A stretch of 64,000 nucleotides of DNA from UBA10649 sp963755335 (GCA_963755335.1 CAVWJW010000008.1:1674001-1738000); one strand, 5' to 3'. Positions 37,134 to 51,521 are shown, numbered from the stretch's first letter. Notes: generated from the letters alone by a model not told the origin. Translations and numbers: made by a program.

Positions 37134-38597
37134 TCAGAACGGCGGCGGATCGACGTCGAATGCGCGAAGGGGGGCCGTGGCCGACGGCGATCGTGCGGCT
37201 CGGGGGCCGTGGTCGTCCGGTGGTCCCGATGTCGGCGGCAGCAGGACGTCGAGCGGATGCGAGACGTAAGCACGGCCGTCGGGGCCCTCCCACTCGGTCG
37301 TCCCATCGGGCCGCGTGCCCGTCAGCGACCACCCGGAATGGGTCTTGAGGAGGTGATGGCGCACGCAGAGCGGGCCGAGGTTGTCGCGATCACTTCGACC
37401 GCCCCGGTCCCACTGCACCGCATGGTCGATCTGACACTGCGTCGCCGACCGCAGGCAGCCCGGGAACCGGCACACGCCGTCGCGCGCGATGAGGAAGGCC
37501 CTCAGCGACTCGGGAACGCGGTAGCTCGTGCGGCCGCGGTCGAGCACCTGCCCCGACACGGGATCGGTGACGAGCCGACGAAGGGCGACCGGGATCGCCG
37601 GATCGCTGATCAGGTCGCGAAGGGCCGATGCCGTGATCGGCTCGGCCGCACCTGAACCAAGAGCGACCAGGGCAGTGCTGTCGGCCAGGCCCATGAGGGT
37701 GGCGAGGTCGACGGTCACCTGGATCTCAGCGCCCACTCGGGCGTCGGCCACGGCTGCAGACGGCACGGTGCCACTCGAGGCGTCCCCGCACACGGCAGCC
37801 ACCAGCGCAGCGACGCGTCGTTCCCCGATCGTCGCGTCGCAGTCGAGGTCGACCTCGCGCGCGCCGAGCTCGATGGCCGCATGCACCCGGGCGGCATCGG
37901 CGAGAGGCAGCCGTGCCATCAGGCAGGCAAGGCCGTCATCCTCACCCCAGACCCGGACATCCACGTGCTTTCGCGCCCGCTGCCGTCGCTGCTCCTCGCC
38001 TGCCGCGTCGACCCGTGCGCGCACCCGGCGCGCGAACACCGCAGTCTCGGCCGAGGTGCTGTGGAGCGCCCTGGCCAGCACCTGCCGCTCGAACTGCTGG
38101 AGGGCGTCACCCTCAAGCCCGTCGCCGATCCGGGCGATCGCCGACGCATGCTCGGGCGTGATCGTCCCGTCGCGCAGGAAGAGGCTCGTCTGCCGAAGAG
38201 TCCCGTGGATCATTCGCGCCTCGTCGACCTGGCGCCGGACCGTCGCAGCAGAGCGGCGAAGCGCGACCGCGACCAGATCGACCACCTCGTCGACGATCGT
38301 CAGGGTCTTCGTCGGACTGGGGTCGACCGCGTCGCCGTCAGCGGCTGGCAGCTGACCGGGAACCGTGATGGTGCGACGCGCAGGCTCGGCCCCCGCAACG
38401 GCGACCAGGGCGCGTGCCTCGAGTGACGCCAGCCACGCGCGATGTCGCTGGACCTCTGACAGGAATTCGATCTTCCCGGCGAGGGTGAGTGTCGTGGGAT
38501 CCTCGTCGAGCAGCGATGGCGGCGCTGAGAGGATGCCGTCCCATTCCCACTCAGCCAGAGCGAGGCTCTGCCAGGACGGGGAATCGGTGATCGACAT
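37134..38597 (-). CDS. DUF222 / HNH endonuclease domain protein (13E12 family)
   Basis: 487 residues. The large N-terminal helical DUF222 region (about residues 30-330) is followed by a C-terminal HNH nuclease domain, residues about 380-430: CRFPGCLRSATQCQIDHAVQ and NLGPLCVRHHLLKTH, with the zinc cysteines and the catalytic H. This family is highly repeated in actinobacteria (REP13E12 in Mycobacterium) and is often tied to mobile DNA, but no flanking repeats or integrase are seen here. The biological role is unresolved. ATG 38597 lies six bases after TAGAGT (leaderless). Confidence 0.85.
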   Translation of the reverse strand: MSITDSPSWQSLALAEWEWDGILSAPPSLLDEDPTTLTLAGKIEFLSEVQRHRAWLASLEARALVAVAGAEPARRTITVPGQLPAADGDAVDPSPTKTLTIVDEVVDLVAVALRRSAATVRRQVDEARMIHGTLRQTSLFLRDGTITPEHASAIARIGDGLEGDALQQFERQVLARALHSTSAETAVFARRVRARVDAAGEEQRRQRARKHVDVRVWGEDDGLACLMARLPLADAARVHAAIELGAREVDLDCDATIGERRVAALVAAVCGDASSGTVPSAAVADARVGAEIQVTVDLATLMGLADSTALVALGSGAAEPITASALRDLISDPAIPVALRRLVTDPVSGQVLDRGRTSYRVPESLRAFLIARDGVCRFPGCLRSATQCQIDHAVQWDRGGRSDRDNLGPLCVRHHLLKTHSGWSLTGTRPDGTTEWEGPDGRAYVSHPLDVLLPPTSGPPDDHGPRAARSPSATAPLRAFDVDPPPF

Positions 38598-38603
38598 GAC
38601 CCC

Positions 38604-38609
38604 ACTCTA
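38604..38609 (-). promoter_or_regulatory. Leaderless -10 box for the DUF222/HNH gene
   Basis: TAGAGT matches TANNNT and ends six bases before ATG 38597, with no ribosome-binding site between. It stands in the 51-base gap after pyk, so the HNH gene is probably its own transcription unit. Confidence 0.5.
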
Positions 38610-38648
38610 CGAGGGCGGTCTGACATTCACCCTGACGAATCCAGCGAG

Positions 38649-40083
38649 TTAGACGCCGCCGCCGCGAGCCGCACTGCCCATCTTGTGGACGCGCAAACCA
38701 TTGGTAGTGCCGGGGATTCCCGGTGGCACGCCGGCAACGATGACGACGCGATCGCCGTACGTCGCGCGCCCGATCTCGAGCAGCGCCTTGTCGACCTGCA
38801 CCACCATGTCGTCGGTGTGCTCGACATGCGGTACGAGGAAGGTCTCGACGCCCCAGACCAGGGCGAGCTGACTGCGAACGCGCGGGTTCGGGGTGAACGC
38901 GAGCAGCGGGGTCTTCGAGCGCCAGCGCGAGACGAGTCGTGCAGACGACCCGGTCTCGGTGAAGGCGATGAGCTGCGTCGCATGGACGCCGTTGGCGACA
39001 TCGACAGCCGCGCGAGTGAGCGACCGAGCGGTGGAACCGGTCCACGGGTCCGACAACGGCGGCAGCTCGTGCAGCGCCATCTCCTCGACGTGCTCGATGA
39101 TCCGGCCCATGGTCTCGACGACGTGGCTGGGATGGTGCGCCGACGCTGGTCTCGCCGGAGAGCATCAGGGCGTCGGCGCCGTCGAGGATCGCGTTCGCGA
39201 CGTCACTGGCCTCGGCGCGCGTCGGTCGGTTCGACACGGCCATCGAGTCGAGCATCTGAGTCGCGACGATGACCGGCTTGCCCGCTTCGCGGCACAGGTG
39301 CACCGCGCGCTTCTGCACCAAGGGAACGGCTTCGAGCGGCAGTTCGACGCCAAGATCGCCGCGGGCCACCATCACTCCGTCGAACGCGGCGATGATCTCC
39401 TCGAGGTTCTCGACCGCCTGCGGCTTCTCCACCTTGGCGAGGACGGGCAGGCGAACGCCCTCCTCATCCATGATGTCGTGGACGTCGACGATGTCGGCAG
39501 CGCTGCGGACGAACGACAGGGCGATGAGGTCGGCGCCGTTGCGCAGCGCCCACCGCAGGTCATCGCGATCCTTCTCGGACAGGGCCGGGACGCTGACGGC
39601 GACGCCCGGGAGGTTGAATCCCTTGTTGTCGGACACCCGGCCACCCTCGACCACGACGGTGTGGACGCGGGGTCCGTCGACCTTCGTGACCTTGAGCTCG
39701 ATGCGGCCGTCGTCGACGAGGACGAGGTCCCCGGGCGTGACATCGCTGGGAAGGCCAGAATGCGTGGTCGAGACCATGTTCTGGTCTCCGGGCACGTCCT
39801 CGGTCGTCACGACGAACTCGGCGCCGTTCTCGAGGAGCACCGGACCGGACGCGAAGCGGCCGAGCCGGATCTTCGGCCCCTGCAGGTCCACGAGGATGCC
39901 GACGCCGCGACCGAGGTCGTCGGCGGCAGCGCGGACGTTCTCGTAGACGGCCAGGTGGTCCTCGTGATCGCCGTGGGACAGGTTGAGGCGGGCCACGTCC
40001 ATGCCCGCGGCCACCAGCCCCCGAATGGCCTCCAGCGAGCTGGTGGCAGGACCGAGGGTGGCGACAATCTTGGCGCGACGCAT
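38649..40083 (-). CDS. pyk: Pyruvate kinase, frame broken once
   Basis: Last step of glycolysis, making pyruvate and ATP. 477 residues after correction. N-terminal part: AKIVATLGPATSS, ARLNLSHGDHEDH, VDLQGPKIRLGRF; catalytic lysine region PVLAKVEKPQAVENLEEII; then PVIVATQMLDSM and DGADALMLSGETS. The frame breaks near 39141, GCACCATCCC for GCACATCCC, and resumes HPSHVVETMGRII to the end GLRVHKMGSAARGGGV. ATG 40083 lies seven bases after TAAGGT, overlapping the gltD stop region, so the message is probably leaderless. Confidence 0.95.
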
Positions 40084-40090
40084 GAGGGGA

Positions 40091-40096
40091 ACCTTA
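40091..40096 (-). promoter_or_regulatory. Leaderless -10 box for pyk, overlapping the gltD stop codon
   Basis: TAAGGT includes the gltD TAA (40094-40096) and ends seven bases before the pyk ATG. The arrangement gives pyk its own start despite only 10 bases between the genes. Confidence 0.5.
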
Positions 40097-41569
40097 CCCG
40101 CAAACGGTTACAGACGTGCAGACAAGCAACTGACGTGCAGTCGACGGAATCGGGGCCGGCAGGTTGGTCGTGCCCATGAGGTACTCGTCGACGGCAGCCG
40201 CGGCAGCACGCCCCTCGGCGATCGCCCAGACGATCAGCGACTGCCCGCGGCCGGCATCGCCGGCAACGAAGACGCCGCGGACATCGACTGCGGTACTGCG
40301 CGTCGCGATGCGAGGTCGCCCCGGTCAGTGACCGAGACGCCCAGCTGCTCGACGAGGCCGTTCGCCTCAGGTCCGACGAAGCCCATCGCCAGGAAGACGA
40401 AGTCGGCCGGGATCTCGCCGGCTGGTGCCCTCCCTGGGACGGAATCCGCCCTCGTGCGGCTCGACGTCGACCAGCTGCAGCGCCCGCACCCGACCGTTGC
40501 CGTCGTCGACGAAGCGCTCGGTCGAGACGGCGAAGATCCGCTCGCCACCCTCCTCGTGCGCGCTCGAGACGCGGTAGGTCATCGGGTACGTCGGCCACGG
40601 CTGGGAGTCGGGACGCGACTCGGGCGGAGTCGGCAGGATCTCGAGCTGCGTCACCGAGGCCGCGCCCTGACGGTGCGAGGTGCCCAGGCAGTCGGCGCCG
40701 GTGTCGCCGCCGCCGATGATGACCACGTGCTTGCCCTGCGACGTCGATGGGCGACACGTCCATGTCGCCCTCCTGCACGCGGTTGGCGAGCGGCAGGTAC
40801 TCCATCGCCTGGTAGACGCCCGCGAGGTCGCGGCCGGGCACGGGCAGGTCGCGCCACTTGGTGGCACCCACCGCGACCACCACTGCGTCGTAGCGATGGC
40901 GAAGGTCATCGGCGGTGATGTCGATGCCGATCTCGACGCCGGCGCGGAACTTCACGCCCTCGGCCTCCATCTGCGCGAGGCGGCGATCAAGATGGCGCTT
41001 CTCCATCTTGAACTCGGGGATGCCGTAGCGCAGGAGGCCGCCGATGCGATCGGCGCGCTCGAACACCGCAACGGTGTGGCCCGCCCGGGCCAGCTGCTGC
41101 GCGGCGGCGAGCCCGGCCGGACCGGAGCCGACTGACAGCGACCGTCTTGCCGGTCAGGCGCGAGGGCACCTGCGGCTCGACCCAGCCCTCGTCCCATGCA
41201 CGATCGACGATCGAGACCTCGACCTGCTTGATGGTCACCGGGTCGGAGTTGATGCCGAGCACGCACGCCGTCTCGCAGGGCGCCGGGCACAGCCGCCCGG
41301 TGAACTCCGGGAAGTTGTTCGTCGCATGCAGCCGCTCGATGGCGTCGCGCCAGTCGTGGCTCCACACCAGCGAGTTCCACTCGGGGATGAGGTTGCCGAG
41401 CGGACAGCCGTTGTGGCAGAACGGGATCCCGCAGTCCATGCAGCGACCGGCCTGCTTCTCCAGGTGGTCGGCCGGGAACTCCTCGTAGACCTCACGCCAG
41501 TCGCGGATGCGCACGTCGACAGGCCGACGCGTCGGCAGCTCACGTCCGGTGGTGAGGAAGCCCTTGGGG

Positions 41570-41577
<8 letters not shown>
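40094..41577 (-). CDS. gltD: Glutamate synthase (NADPH) small subunit, frame broken four times
   Basis: Brings electrons from NADPH to GltB for glutamate synthesis. About 493 residues after correction. N-terminal cysteines for iron-sulfur clusters: CMDCGIPFCHNGCP and CPAPCETACVLG. Next come SGPAGLAAAQQLARAGHTV (FAD) and IGGGDTGADCLGT (NADPH). The breaks are at about 41132, 40738, 40422 (one extra base each) and 40305 (one missing C). The end GDAGRGQSLIVWAIAEGRAA is reached in one frame and stops at TAA 40094. GTG 41577 has GGGAGG upstream and overlaps the gltB end by 8 bases. Confidence 0.93.
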
Positions 41578-46113
<4,536 letters not shown>

Positions 46114-46218
46114 CCATTCGTCGTCGTTCGACGGCAGCTGCCGGGCATGGGCATGCCGGGTGATCCGCGTGGATCGTCACTGCCGGAACGGGACGACGTT
46201 GGCCCGTCGCGCGGAACT

Positions 46219-47158
46219 CTACCGGATCGGGCGGTCCTCGTCGGCAATGACGTCGGAGCCATTGGCGGTGCCATTGTCGGAGCCATTGTCAGAGTCGCTG
46301 TCGGCGACAAACGGCGACGGTTCGGCGCCGCGCAGCAGGTCAGTCTCGCGTCCTGGCCGCAGGCGAGCGGAGACAACCAGGTACGCCAGAGCGCCGAGCC
46401 CGACGAGGATCGACGTCCACACATTCAGGCGCAGTCCGAGGATGTGGTTGGCCTCGTCGATGCGCAGCGACTCGATCCACAGACGGCCGGTGCAGTAGAG
46501 CAGCACGTACAGCGCGAACGCGCGGCCGTGACCCATCCGGAAGCGACGGTCCGCCCAGATCACGACGACGGCGACGCCGATCATCCACAGCGATTCGTAC
46601 AGGAACGTCGGGTGGAACGTCGCGAACTGCTCGTAGCCGGCCGGCCGGTGCGCCGGGTCGATCTGCAGGCCCCACGGCACCGTCGGTCGGAGCACCGAAG
46701 AGCTCCTGGTTGAAGTAGTTGCCCCACCGACCGAGGGCCTGTGCCAGCGCGATGCCGGGAGCGATCGCATCGGCCACGGGCGGCAGCAGCACGCCGGCGC
46801 GTCGGGCGCCGATCCAAGCGCCCAACGCCCCCAGGGTGACCGCGCCCCAGATGCCGAGGCCGCCGTCCCAGATCCGCAGGGCGGCGCCGATGCCCGCGCC
46901 CCCCGGTCCGAAGTACAGCTGGTGATCGCTGATGACGTGGTAGAGCCGACCGCCGACGATGCCGAACGGCACCGCCCAGATCGCGATGTCGGTGATGACG
47001 CTCGCCGCGCCGCCGCGCGCGACGTAGCGACGATTGCCCAGCCACACCGCCACGACGATCCCCGCGATGATGCACAGGGCGTACGCCCGGACCGGGATCG
47101 GTCCGAGGTTCCAGACCCCCTGGGAGGGGCTGGGGATGGACGCGAGGATCGAGGTCAA
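46219..47158 (-). CDS. lgt: Prolipoprotein diacylglyceryl transferase, frame broken once
   Basis: Membrane enzyme that lipidates the lipobox cysteine of exported prolipoproteins. About 312 residues with seven predicted membrane segments. Signatures: PVRAYALCIIAGIVVAVWLG, GGRLYHVISDH, GGLGIWGA and GRWGNYFNQELFGAPT; after the break WGLQIDPAHRP, then ATFHPTFLYESLW. The frame breaks at about 46687, CGACCGACGG with one base extra. The C-terminal 30 residues are hydrophilic and rich in Asp, Ser and Asn. It follows the DsbA-like gene by 4 bases. Confidence 0.94.
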
Positions 47159-47162
47159 GTCG

Positions 47163-48065
47163 TCAGGACGCCGCGGGCGACGCCGGCGTGATGGCCGGCG
47201 CGGACACTGACGGTGCGGCCGACGCGGCAGAAGACGCCGCGCCTGACGCAGCCGGGGAGGCGGTCTTGCCCGCTGCCGTGTCGGCGACGAGCTTCTCGAG
47301 CGCGGCCTGGTTCACGAGCGTCTCCGTGGGGACCTCGACGCCGTTGAGCAGCGCGAACGGCGTGCCCTGAATGTTGCTGTCGAAGAAGACCTGGGTGCTG
47401 TTGGCCGCCCACGGCAGGTACGTGCGATCCGTGAAGCACTTGGTGAACGCAGCCATGTCCGCGACTCCAGCATCCTTGGCGAACGTGGTCAGCTGCTCGT
47501 CGGTGAAGCCGTCACCCTCCTTGGCGGGCGGGTTGGCGTACACCGTGTTGTGGAACTCCTGCGTCTTGCCCTGGTCGATCGCGCAGCCCCAGGCCGCGAG
47601 CGCGCGAGCGGAGGCGTCGTTGCCGAGGTTGCGGTCGAGGAAGGTGGTCGGGCGCCAGATCAGCGCGACCTTGCCCTGGGTGGCGAGCGTCTCGATGCCC
47701 GCGCCGTTGGCCTTCTCGACGGCCTGGCACGCGGGGCACTGGAAGTCCTCCCAGATCTCCAGGACCGGGACGCCGGAATCGGCATTGCTGAAGGGCACGC
47801 CGTAGGGGTGCTGAGCCGTGGAGGCGAACACCGTCTTGGGGAGCGGCGCGTTCGGGTCGGCAGCAGCCGTGGTGTCGCCGGTCGAGGCCGTTGACGAGGA
47901 CTGGTTCTTCGCGATGACGGCCACGCCGATGATGCCGGCAACGACCACCAGGACGGTGATGGCACCGACGATCCGAACCGTGCGCTCGCGCTTCTTCTCG
48001 CCCGCGTTCGCTGCATCCCGTGCGGCGGCGGCGCGATCGCGTCGGTTCTTGCCAGACTCACTCAT
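47163..48065 (-). CDS. Membrane-anchored DsbA-like thiol oxidoreductase
   Basis: 300 residues. The cytoplasmic N-terminus (residues 1-28) is very basic, one transmembrane helix follows (IVGAITVLVVVAGIIGVAVI, about 31-50), then an extracytoplasmic thioredoxin fold. The active site is CPAC in WEDFQCPACQAVEK, and the cis-proline region is NIQGTPFALLNG. Additional cysteines (AAWGC and FTKC) could form a structural disulfide. The last 30 residues are almost only Ala, Ser and Pro, a likely disordered tail. It likely assists disulfide formation in exported proteins. ATG 48065 has GGGAG upstream. Placed directly before lgt, so both serve the cell envelope. Confidence 0.86.
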   Translation of the reverse strand: MSESGKNRRDRAAAARDAANAGEKKRERTVRIVGAITVLVVVAGIIGVAVIAKNQSSSTASTGDTTAAADPNAPLPKTVFASTAQHPYGVPFSNADSGVPVLEIWEDFQCPACQAVEKANGAGIETLATQGKVALIWRPTTFLDRNLGNDASARALAAWGCAIDQGKTQEFHNTVYANPPAKEGDGFTDEQLTTFAKDAGVADMAAFTKCFTDRTYLPWAANSTQVFFDSNIQGTPFALLNGVEVPTETLVNQAALEKLVADTAAGKTASPAASGAASSAASAAPSVSAPAITPASPAAS

Positions 48066-48138
48066 GCGTGCTCTCCCAGTAGTCGCGCCCGGCTCGAGTC
48101 GGCCCGGACCTGCTCGCCTAACGATGTCATAGCTTGTT

Positions 48139-48164
48139 GACGGTTCAATCCCGAGGCCGGTTCC
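48139..48164 (-). promoter_or_regulatory. Candidate ECF sigma promoter before the DsbA-like gene
   Basis: GGAAC (48160-48164) and CGTC (48139-48142) are separated by 17 bases, the layout of extracytoplasmic-function sigma promoters. It would give a leader of about 65 bases. The match is short and could be chance. Confidence 0.3.
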
Positions 48165-48170
48165 ACGCCG

Positions 48171-48968
48171 TCATCGTCGAACGCCCGCCGCGAGCTGCTC
48201 GGCCAGTTCGCCCACGGCGCTGACCGCTGCCGCCTGGTCGGAGGCGTCGAGGATCAGGCGCACGAAGGCCGAGCCGACGATGACTCCGTCGGCGTACTGC
48301 GCGACGTCGTGAGCCTGCTCGCGCGTCGACACCCCCAGCCCCACGGCAATGGGCAGATCGGTGAGCGCACGCGTGCGGCGGACGAGCTCGGGCGCCGCCG
48401 AGCTGACCGTCGACCGGGTCCCGGTGACGCCCATCGTCGAAGCGGCATAGACGAATCCGGACGTGGCGGCACAGACCGTGGTGATGCGCGCGTCCGTCGA
48501 CGACGGCGCGACGAGGAAGATGCGGTCGAGCGCCCGACGGTCGGTGGCCGCGACCCAGGCGCCCGCCTCCTCCGGGGTGAGGTCGGGGGTGATGATCCCG
48601 GTGCCGCCCGCGTCGGCGAACCGGTCGGCGAAGCGCTCGACCCCGTACCGCTCGATGGGATTCCAGTACGACATCACGAGCGTCGCCGCGCCCGTGCGAG
48701 CCACCTGCTCGACGGTGTCGACGACGGTGTCCGTCGTGGTGCCCGCCCGCAGGGCGATGTCGACGGCCGCCTGGATCGCCGCTCCGTCCATCAGCGGATC
48801 GGAGTACGGCAGGCCGACCTCGACGATGTCGACCCCGCCCGCGACCATGGCCGCGATGAGCTCGACCGACGAAGCCGCATCAGGGAACCCGGCCGGCAGG
48901 TAGCCGATGAGCGCTGCTCGACCCTCCGACCGCGTGCGCGCGAACACCTCGGCGAGCGTGGTGGTCAC
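48171..48968 (-). CDS. trpA: Tryptophan synthase alpha chain
   Basis: Cleaves indole-3-glycerol phosphate to indole and glyceraldehyde-3-phosphate. 265 residues from GTG 48968, which overlaps the trpB stop as GTGA. Motifs: ALIGYLPAGFPD (family catalytic-region start), DIVEVGLPYSDPLMDGAAIQ with catalytic Glu and Asp, GIITPDLTPEEA, FVYAASTMGVTG and IAVGLGVSTREQA. Frame intact. No trpF or trpD is nearby. Confidence 0.96.
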   Translation of the reverse strand: MTTTLAEVFARTRSEGRAALIGYLPAGFPDAASSVELIAAMVAGGVDIVEVGLPYSDPLMDGAAIQAAVDIALRAGTTTDTVVDTVEQVARTGAATLVMSYWNPIERYGVERFADRFADAGGTGIITPDLTPEEAGAWVAATDRRALDRIFLVAPSSTDARITTVCAATSGFVYAASTMGVTGTRSTVSSAAPELVRRTRALTDLPIAVGLGVSTREQAHDVAQYADGVIVGSAFVRLILDASDQAAAVSAVGELAEQLAAGVRR

Positions 48969-50176
48969 ATCGACTCCGATTCGCCGAGCGGGATGTTGAA
49001 CCACCGGGCCGCCGTGGCGACATCCTTGTCGCCGCGACCGGACAGGTTGACGATGATGATGGCGTCGGGCCCGAGCTCACGTCCGACCCGCATGGCCCCC
49101 GCGAGTGCGTGCGCGCTCTCGATGGCCGGGATGATCCCCTCGGTACGGCAGAGCGCGGCGAACGCGTCCATCGCCTCGGCGTCGTTGACCGGCTCGTAGA
49201 CCGCGCGACCGGTGTCGTGGAGCCAGGCATGCTCCGGGCCGACGCCGGGGTAGTCGAGGCCGGCGCTGATGGAGTGGGACGGCACCGTCTGGCCCCATTC
49301 GTCCTGCATGACGTAGGTGCGCGCACCGTGCAGGACACCGGGTGCACCGGTGGAGAAGCGCGACGCGTGACGGCCGGTCTCGATGCCTTCGCCGCCCGCC
49401 TCGAAGCCGCGCAGCTGGACAGACGGATCGTCGATGAACGCACCGAACAGCCCGATGGCATTGGACCCGCCGCCGACGCAGGCGACCAGTGCGTCGGGGA
49501 GGCGTCCGGTCGCCGCGAGCACCTGCTCGCGGGCCTCACGGCCGATCACGCCGTGGAAGTGGCGGACCATGGTCGGGAACGGCGAGGGTCCGGTGACGGT
49601 GCCGAGAAGGTAGTGCGTGCGGTCGACCGTCGTGACCCAGTCGCGCATGGCCTCGTTGATCGCGTCCTTCAGCGTCTTGCTGCCGTGACTGACGGGGATG
49701 ACCTCGGCACCGAGGAGCTTCATCCGCGCCACGTTGAGCGCCTGGCGGCGGGTGTCCTCCTCCCCCATGTACACGGTGCACTCCAGGCCCATGAGCGCGG
49801 CCGCGGTCGCGGTGGCCACGCCGTGCTGGCCCGCACCGGTCTCGGCGATCACGCGGGTCTTGCCCATGCGCACGGTGAGCAGTGCCTGGCCCAGGACGTT
49901 GTTGATCTTGTGCGAGCCCGTGTGGTTGAGGTCCTCGCGCTTGAGGAAGACGCGCGCGCCGCCGCACAGCTCGCCGAAGCGCAGCGCCGGAGTCAGCGGG
50001 TTGGGACGGCCGGTGTAGTCGCGCTCCAGGCGCGCGAGCTCGGAGGTGAAGGCCGGATCGACGATCGCGGCGCGGAAGGCGGCGTCGAGCTCATCGAGGG
50101 CCGCCGTCAACGCCTCAGGAACGAATCGGCCGCCGTACGGGCCGAAGTGGCCGGGCGGGTAGGTCTCGCCGGTCAC
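48965..50176 (-). CDS. trpB: Tryptophan synthase beta chain
   Basis: PLP enzyme joining indole and serine. 403 residues from GTG 50176 (GTGA overlap with trpC). PLP lysine in EDLNHTGSHKINN, phosphate-binding GGGSNAIG, and AETGAGQHGVATATAAA typical of TrpB1. The start PPGHFGPYGGRFVPEAL is well conserved. The frame is intact, and coupling to trpC upstream and trpA downstream is tight. Confidence 0.97.
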   Translation of the reverse strand: MTGETYPPGHFGPYGGRFVPEALTAALDELDAAFRAAIVDPAFTSELARLERDYTGRPNPLTPALRFGELCGGARVFLKREDLNHTGSHKINNVLGQALLTVRMGKTRVIAETGAGQHGVATATAAALMGLECTVYMGEEDTRRQALNVARMKLLGAEVIPVSHGSKTLKDAINEAMRDWVTTVDRTHYLLGTVTGPSPFPTMVRHFHGVIGREAREQVLAATGRLPDALVACVGGGSNAIGLFGAFIDDPSVQLRGFEAGGEGIETGRHASRFSTGAPGVLHGARTYVMQDEWGQTVPSHSISAGLDYPGVGPEHAWLHDTGRAVYEPVNDAEAMDAFAALCRTEGIIPAIESAHALAGAMRVGRELGPDAIIIVNLSGRGDKDVATAARWFNIPLGESESM

Positions 50177-50982
50177 GGGCGGCCATGGCGCAGTGCCGGA
50201 TGCGCACCGGCGGTGACGAGGTCGTGCACGGCCTGACGCGGGTCCTTGCCGGTGACCAGACTCTCGCCGACGAGCACGGCATCGGCCCCGGCCTCGGCGT
50301 AGCTGATGAGGTCGTGCGGGTCGCGCACGCCGGACTCGGCGACCTTCACGCAGGAATCCGGGATGAGGTGGGCCACCCGCTGGAAGACTCCCCGGTCGAC
50401 CTCGAGGGTCTTGAGGTTGCGCGCGTTCACGCCGATGACGATCGCGCCGGCATCGACGGCGCGGGCGATCTCCTCCTCGTCGTGCACCTCCACGAGCGCC
50501 GTCAGGCCGAGGCTGTGGGTGCGCTCGATCAGGCTGACCAGGGCCGGCTGCTCGAGGGCCGCGACGATGAGCAGGACCATGTCGGCGCCGTAGGCCTTGG
50601 CCTCCCACAGCTGGTAGCTGCCGACGATGAAGTCCTTGCGCAGCACAGGGATGTCGACGGCGGCTCTCACCTCGGCGAGATCGATCAGCGACCCGCCGAA
50701 GCGACGCTGCTCGGTGAGGACGCTGATGCAGTGGGCGCCGCCGGCCTCGTACTCGCGGGCCAGCGCGGCCGGATCGGCGATCTCGGCCAGGGGTCCGCGG
50801 CTGGGGCTCGCCCGCTTGACCTCGGCGATGACGCTGACGTCCTCGTCGGCAAGTACCGCCGCGACGTCGCGCGCCTTGGGCACGAGGGCCGCGCGCTCCT
50901 TGAGCTCGTCGAGGGGAACGATGGACATGCGCTGGGCGATGTCCTCGCGCACGCCTTCGATGATCTCGTCCAGCACGGTCAC
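50173..50982 (-). CDS. trpC: Indole-3-glycerol phosphate synthase
   Basis: Closes the indole ring in tryptophan synthesis. 269 residues from GTG 50982. Motifs: VSVIAEVKRASPSRGPLAE (catalytic Lys), VLRKDFIVGSYQLWEAKAYG (general-acid Lys) and IGVNARNLKTLEVD; EVHDEEE supplies the catalytic Glu. TACTCT ends seven bases before the GTG, so trpC starts its own leaderless message. The next gene is trpB (4-base overlap). Confidence 0.96.
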   Translation of the reverse strand: MTVLDEIIEGVREDIAQRMSIVPLDELKERAALVPKARDVAAVLADEDVSVIAEVKRASPSRGPLAEIADPAALAREYEAGGAHCISVLTEQRRFGGSLIDLAEVRAAVDIPVLRKDFIVGSYQLWEAKAYGADMVLLIVAALEQPALVSLIERTHSLGLTALVEVHDEEEIARAVDAGAIVIGVNARNLKTLEVDRGVFQRVAHLIPDSCVKVAESGVRDPHDLISYAEAGADAVLVGESLVTGKDPRQAVHDLVTAGAHPALRHGRP

Positions 50983-50989
50983 GGGCCCA

Positions 50990-50995
50990 AGAGTA
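50990..50995 (-). promoter_or_regulatory. Leaderless -10 box for trpCBA
   Basis: TACTCT matches TANNNT with seven bases to GTG 50982. It lies in the 71-base gap after the DUF2752 gene and would give trpC-trpB-trpA a separate transcript from trpE. Confidence 0.5.
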
Positions 50996-51053
50996 ACGAC
51001 GGGCGAATCGTCCGAATCGGCTGGGTGAGCCGGGCTGACGCGTGGCGCAGCCG

Positions 51054-51521
51054 TCAGCCGATGCCGGATCCCAGATACGGCACGAAGTTGCGGACGACGC
51101 CGAACGCGAGGATCACGACGAGGCTCACCAGCAGCCACCGGTTGCGCTGCCGGAACTCGCGGTAGGTGACCTCGGGACTGCGCCCACGCCACGCCCGCAG
51201 GAACCAGCGGACCCACAGGACGACGGACAGGGGCGCGAGCACCGCGATGAGCAGGTTGTGATCCAGTGCGCCGGAGACGTTGCCCGTGACGAGGTCGTGG
51301 GTGCCGCGCATCAGCCCGCAGCCGGGGCAGTCGACCCCGAAGATGGCCTTGGTCGGGCAGAGCGGGTAGTGACCGGCCTCGTTGGGATCCACCGCCGCCA
51401 GGTAGCCGAGCGCCGCGGCGGATCCGGCGAGGGTGATCAAGGGCGCCAGCAGGCGTCGACCGCGAGGGCGAGCGTCGACGCGCGCGCGCTCGACGACGTC
51501 CTCGTCGGCCAGCACGGTCAT
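51054..51521 (-). CDS. DUF2752 membrane protein
   Basis: 155 residues with about three to four hydrophobic segments (LLAPLITLAGSAAALGYLA; LLIAVLAPLSVVLWVRWFL; WLLVSLVVILAFGVV). The family signature CPTKAIFGVDCPGCGLMRGT, with three cysteines and a GCGLMR motif, is present. Function unknown. ATG 51521 is six bases after TATCGT, so it is probably transcribed alone. It sits between a histidine kinase and trpC. Confidence 0.85.
   Translation of the reverse strand: MTVLADEDVVERARVDARPRGRRLLAPLITLAGSAAALGYLAAVDPNEAGHYPLCPTKAIFGVDCPGCGLMRGTHDLVTGNVSGALDHNLLIAVLAPLSVVLWVRWFLRAWRGRSPEVTYREFRQRNRWLLVSLVVILAFGVVRNFVPYLGSGIG

Noticed and set aside
35071..37269. 732-residue open frame on the plus strand opposite the P-type ATPase
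   Set aside because: Its composition (His/Asp/Arg/Gly-rich) is that of a third-position GC shadow, and the minus-strand frame carries all ATPase motifs.
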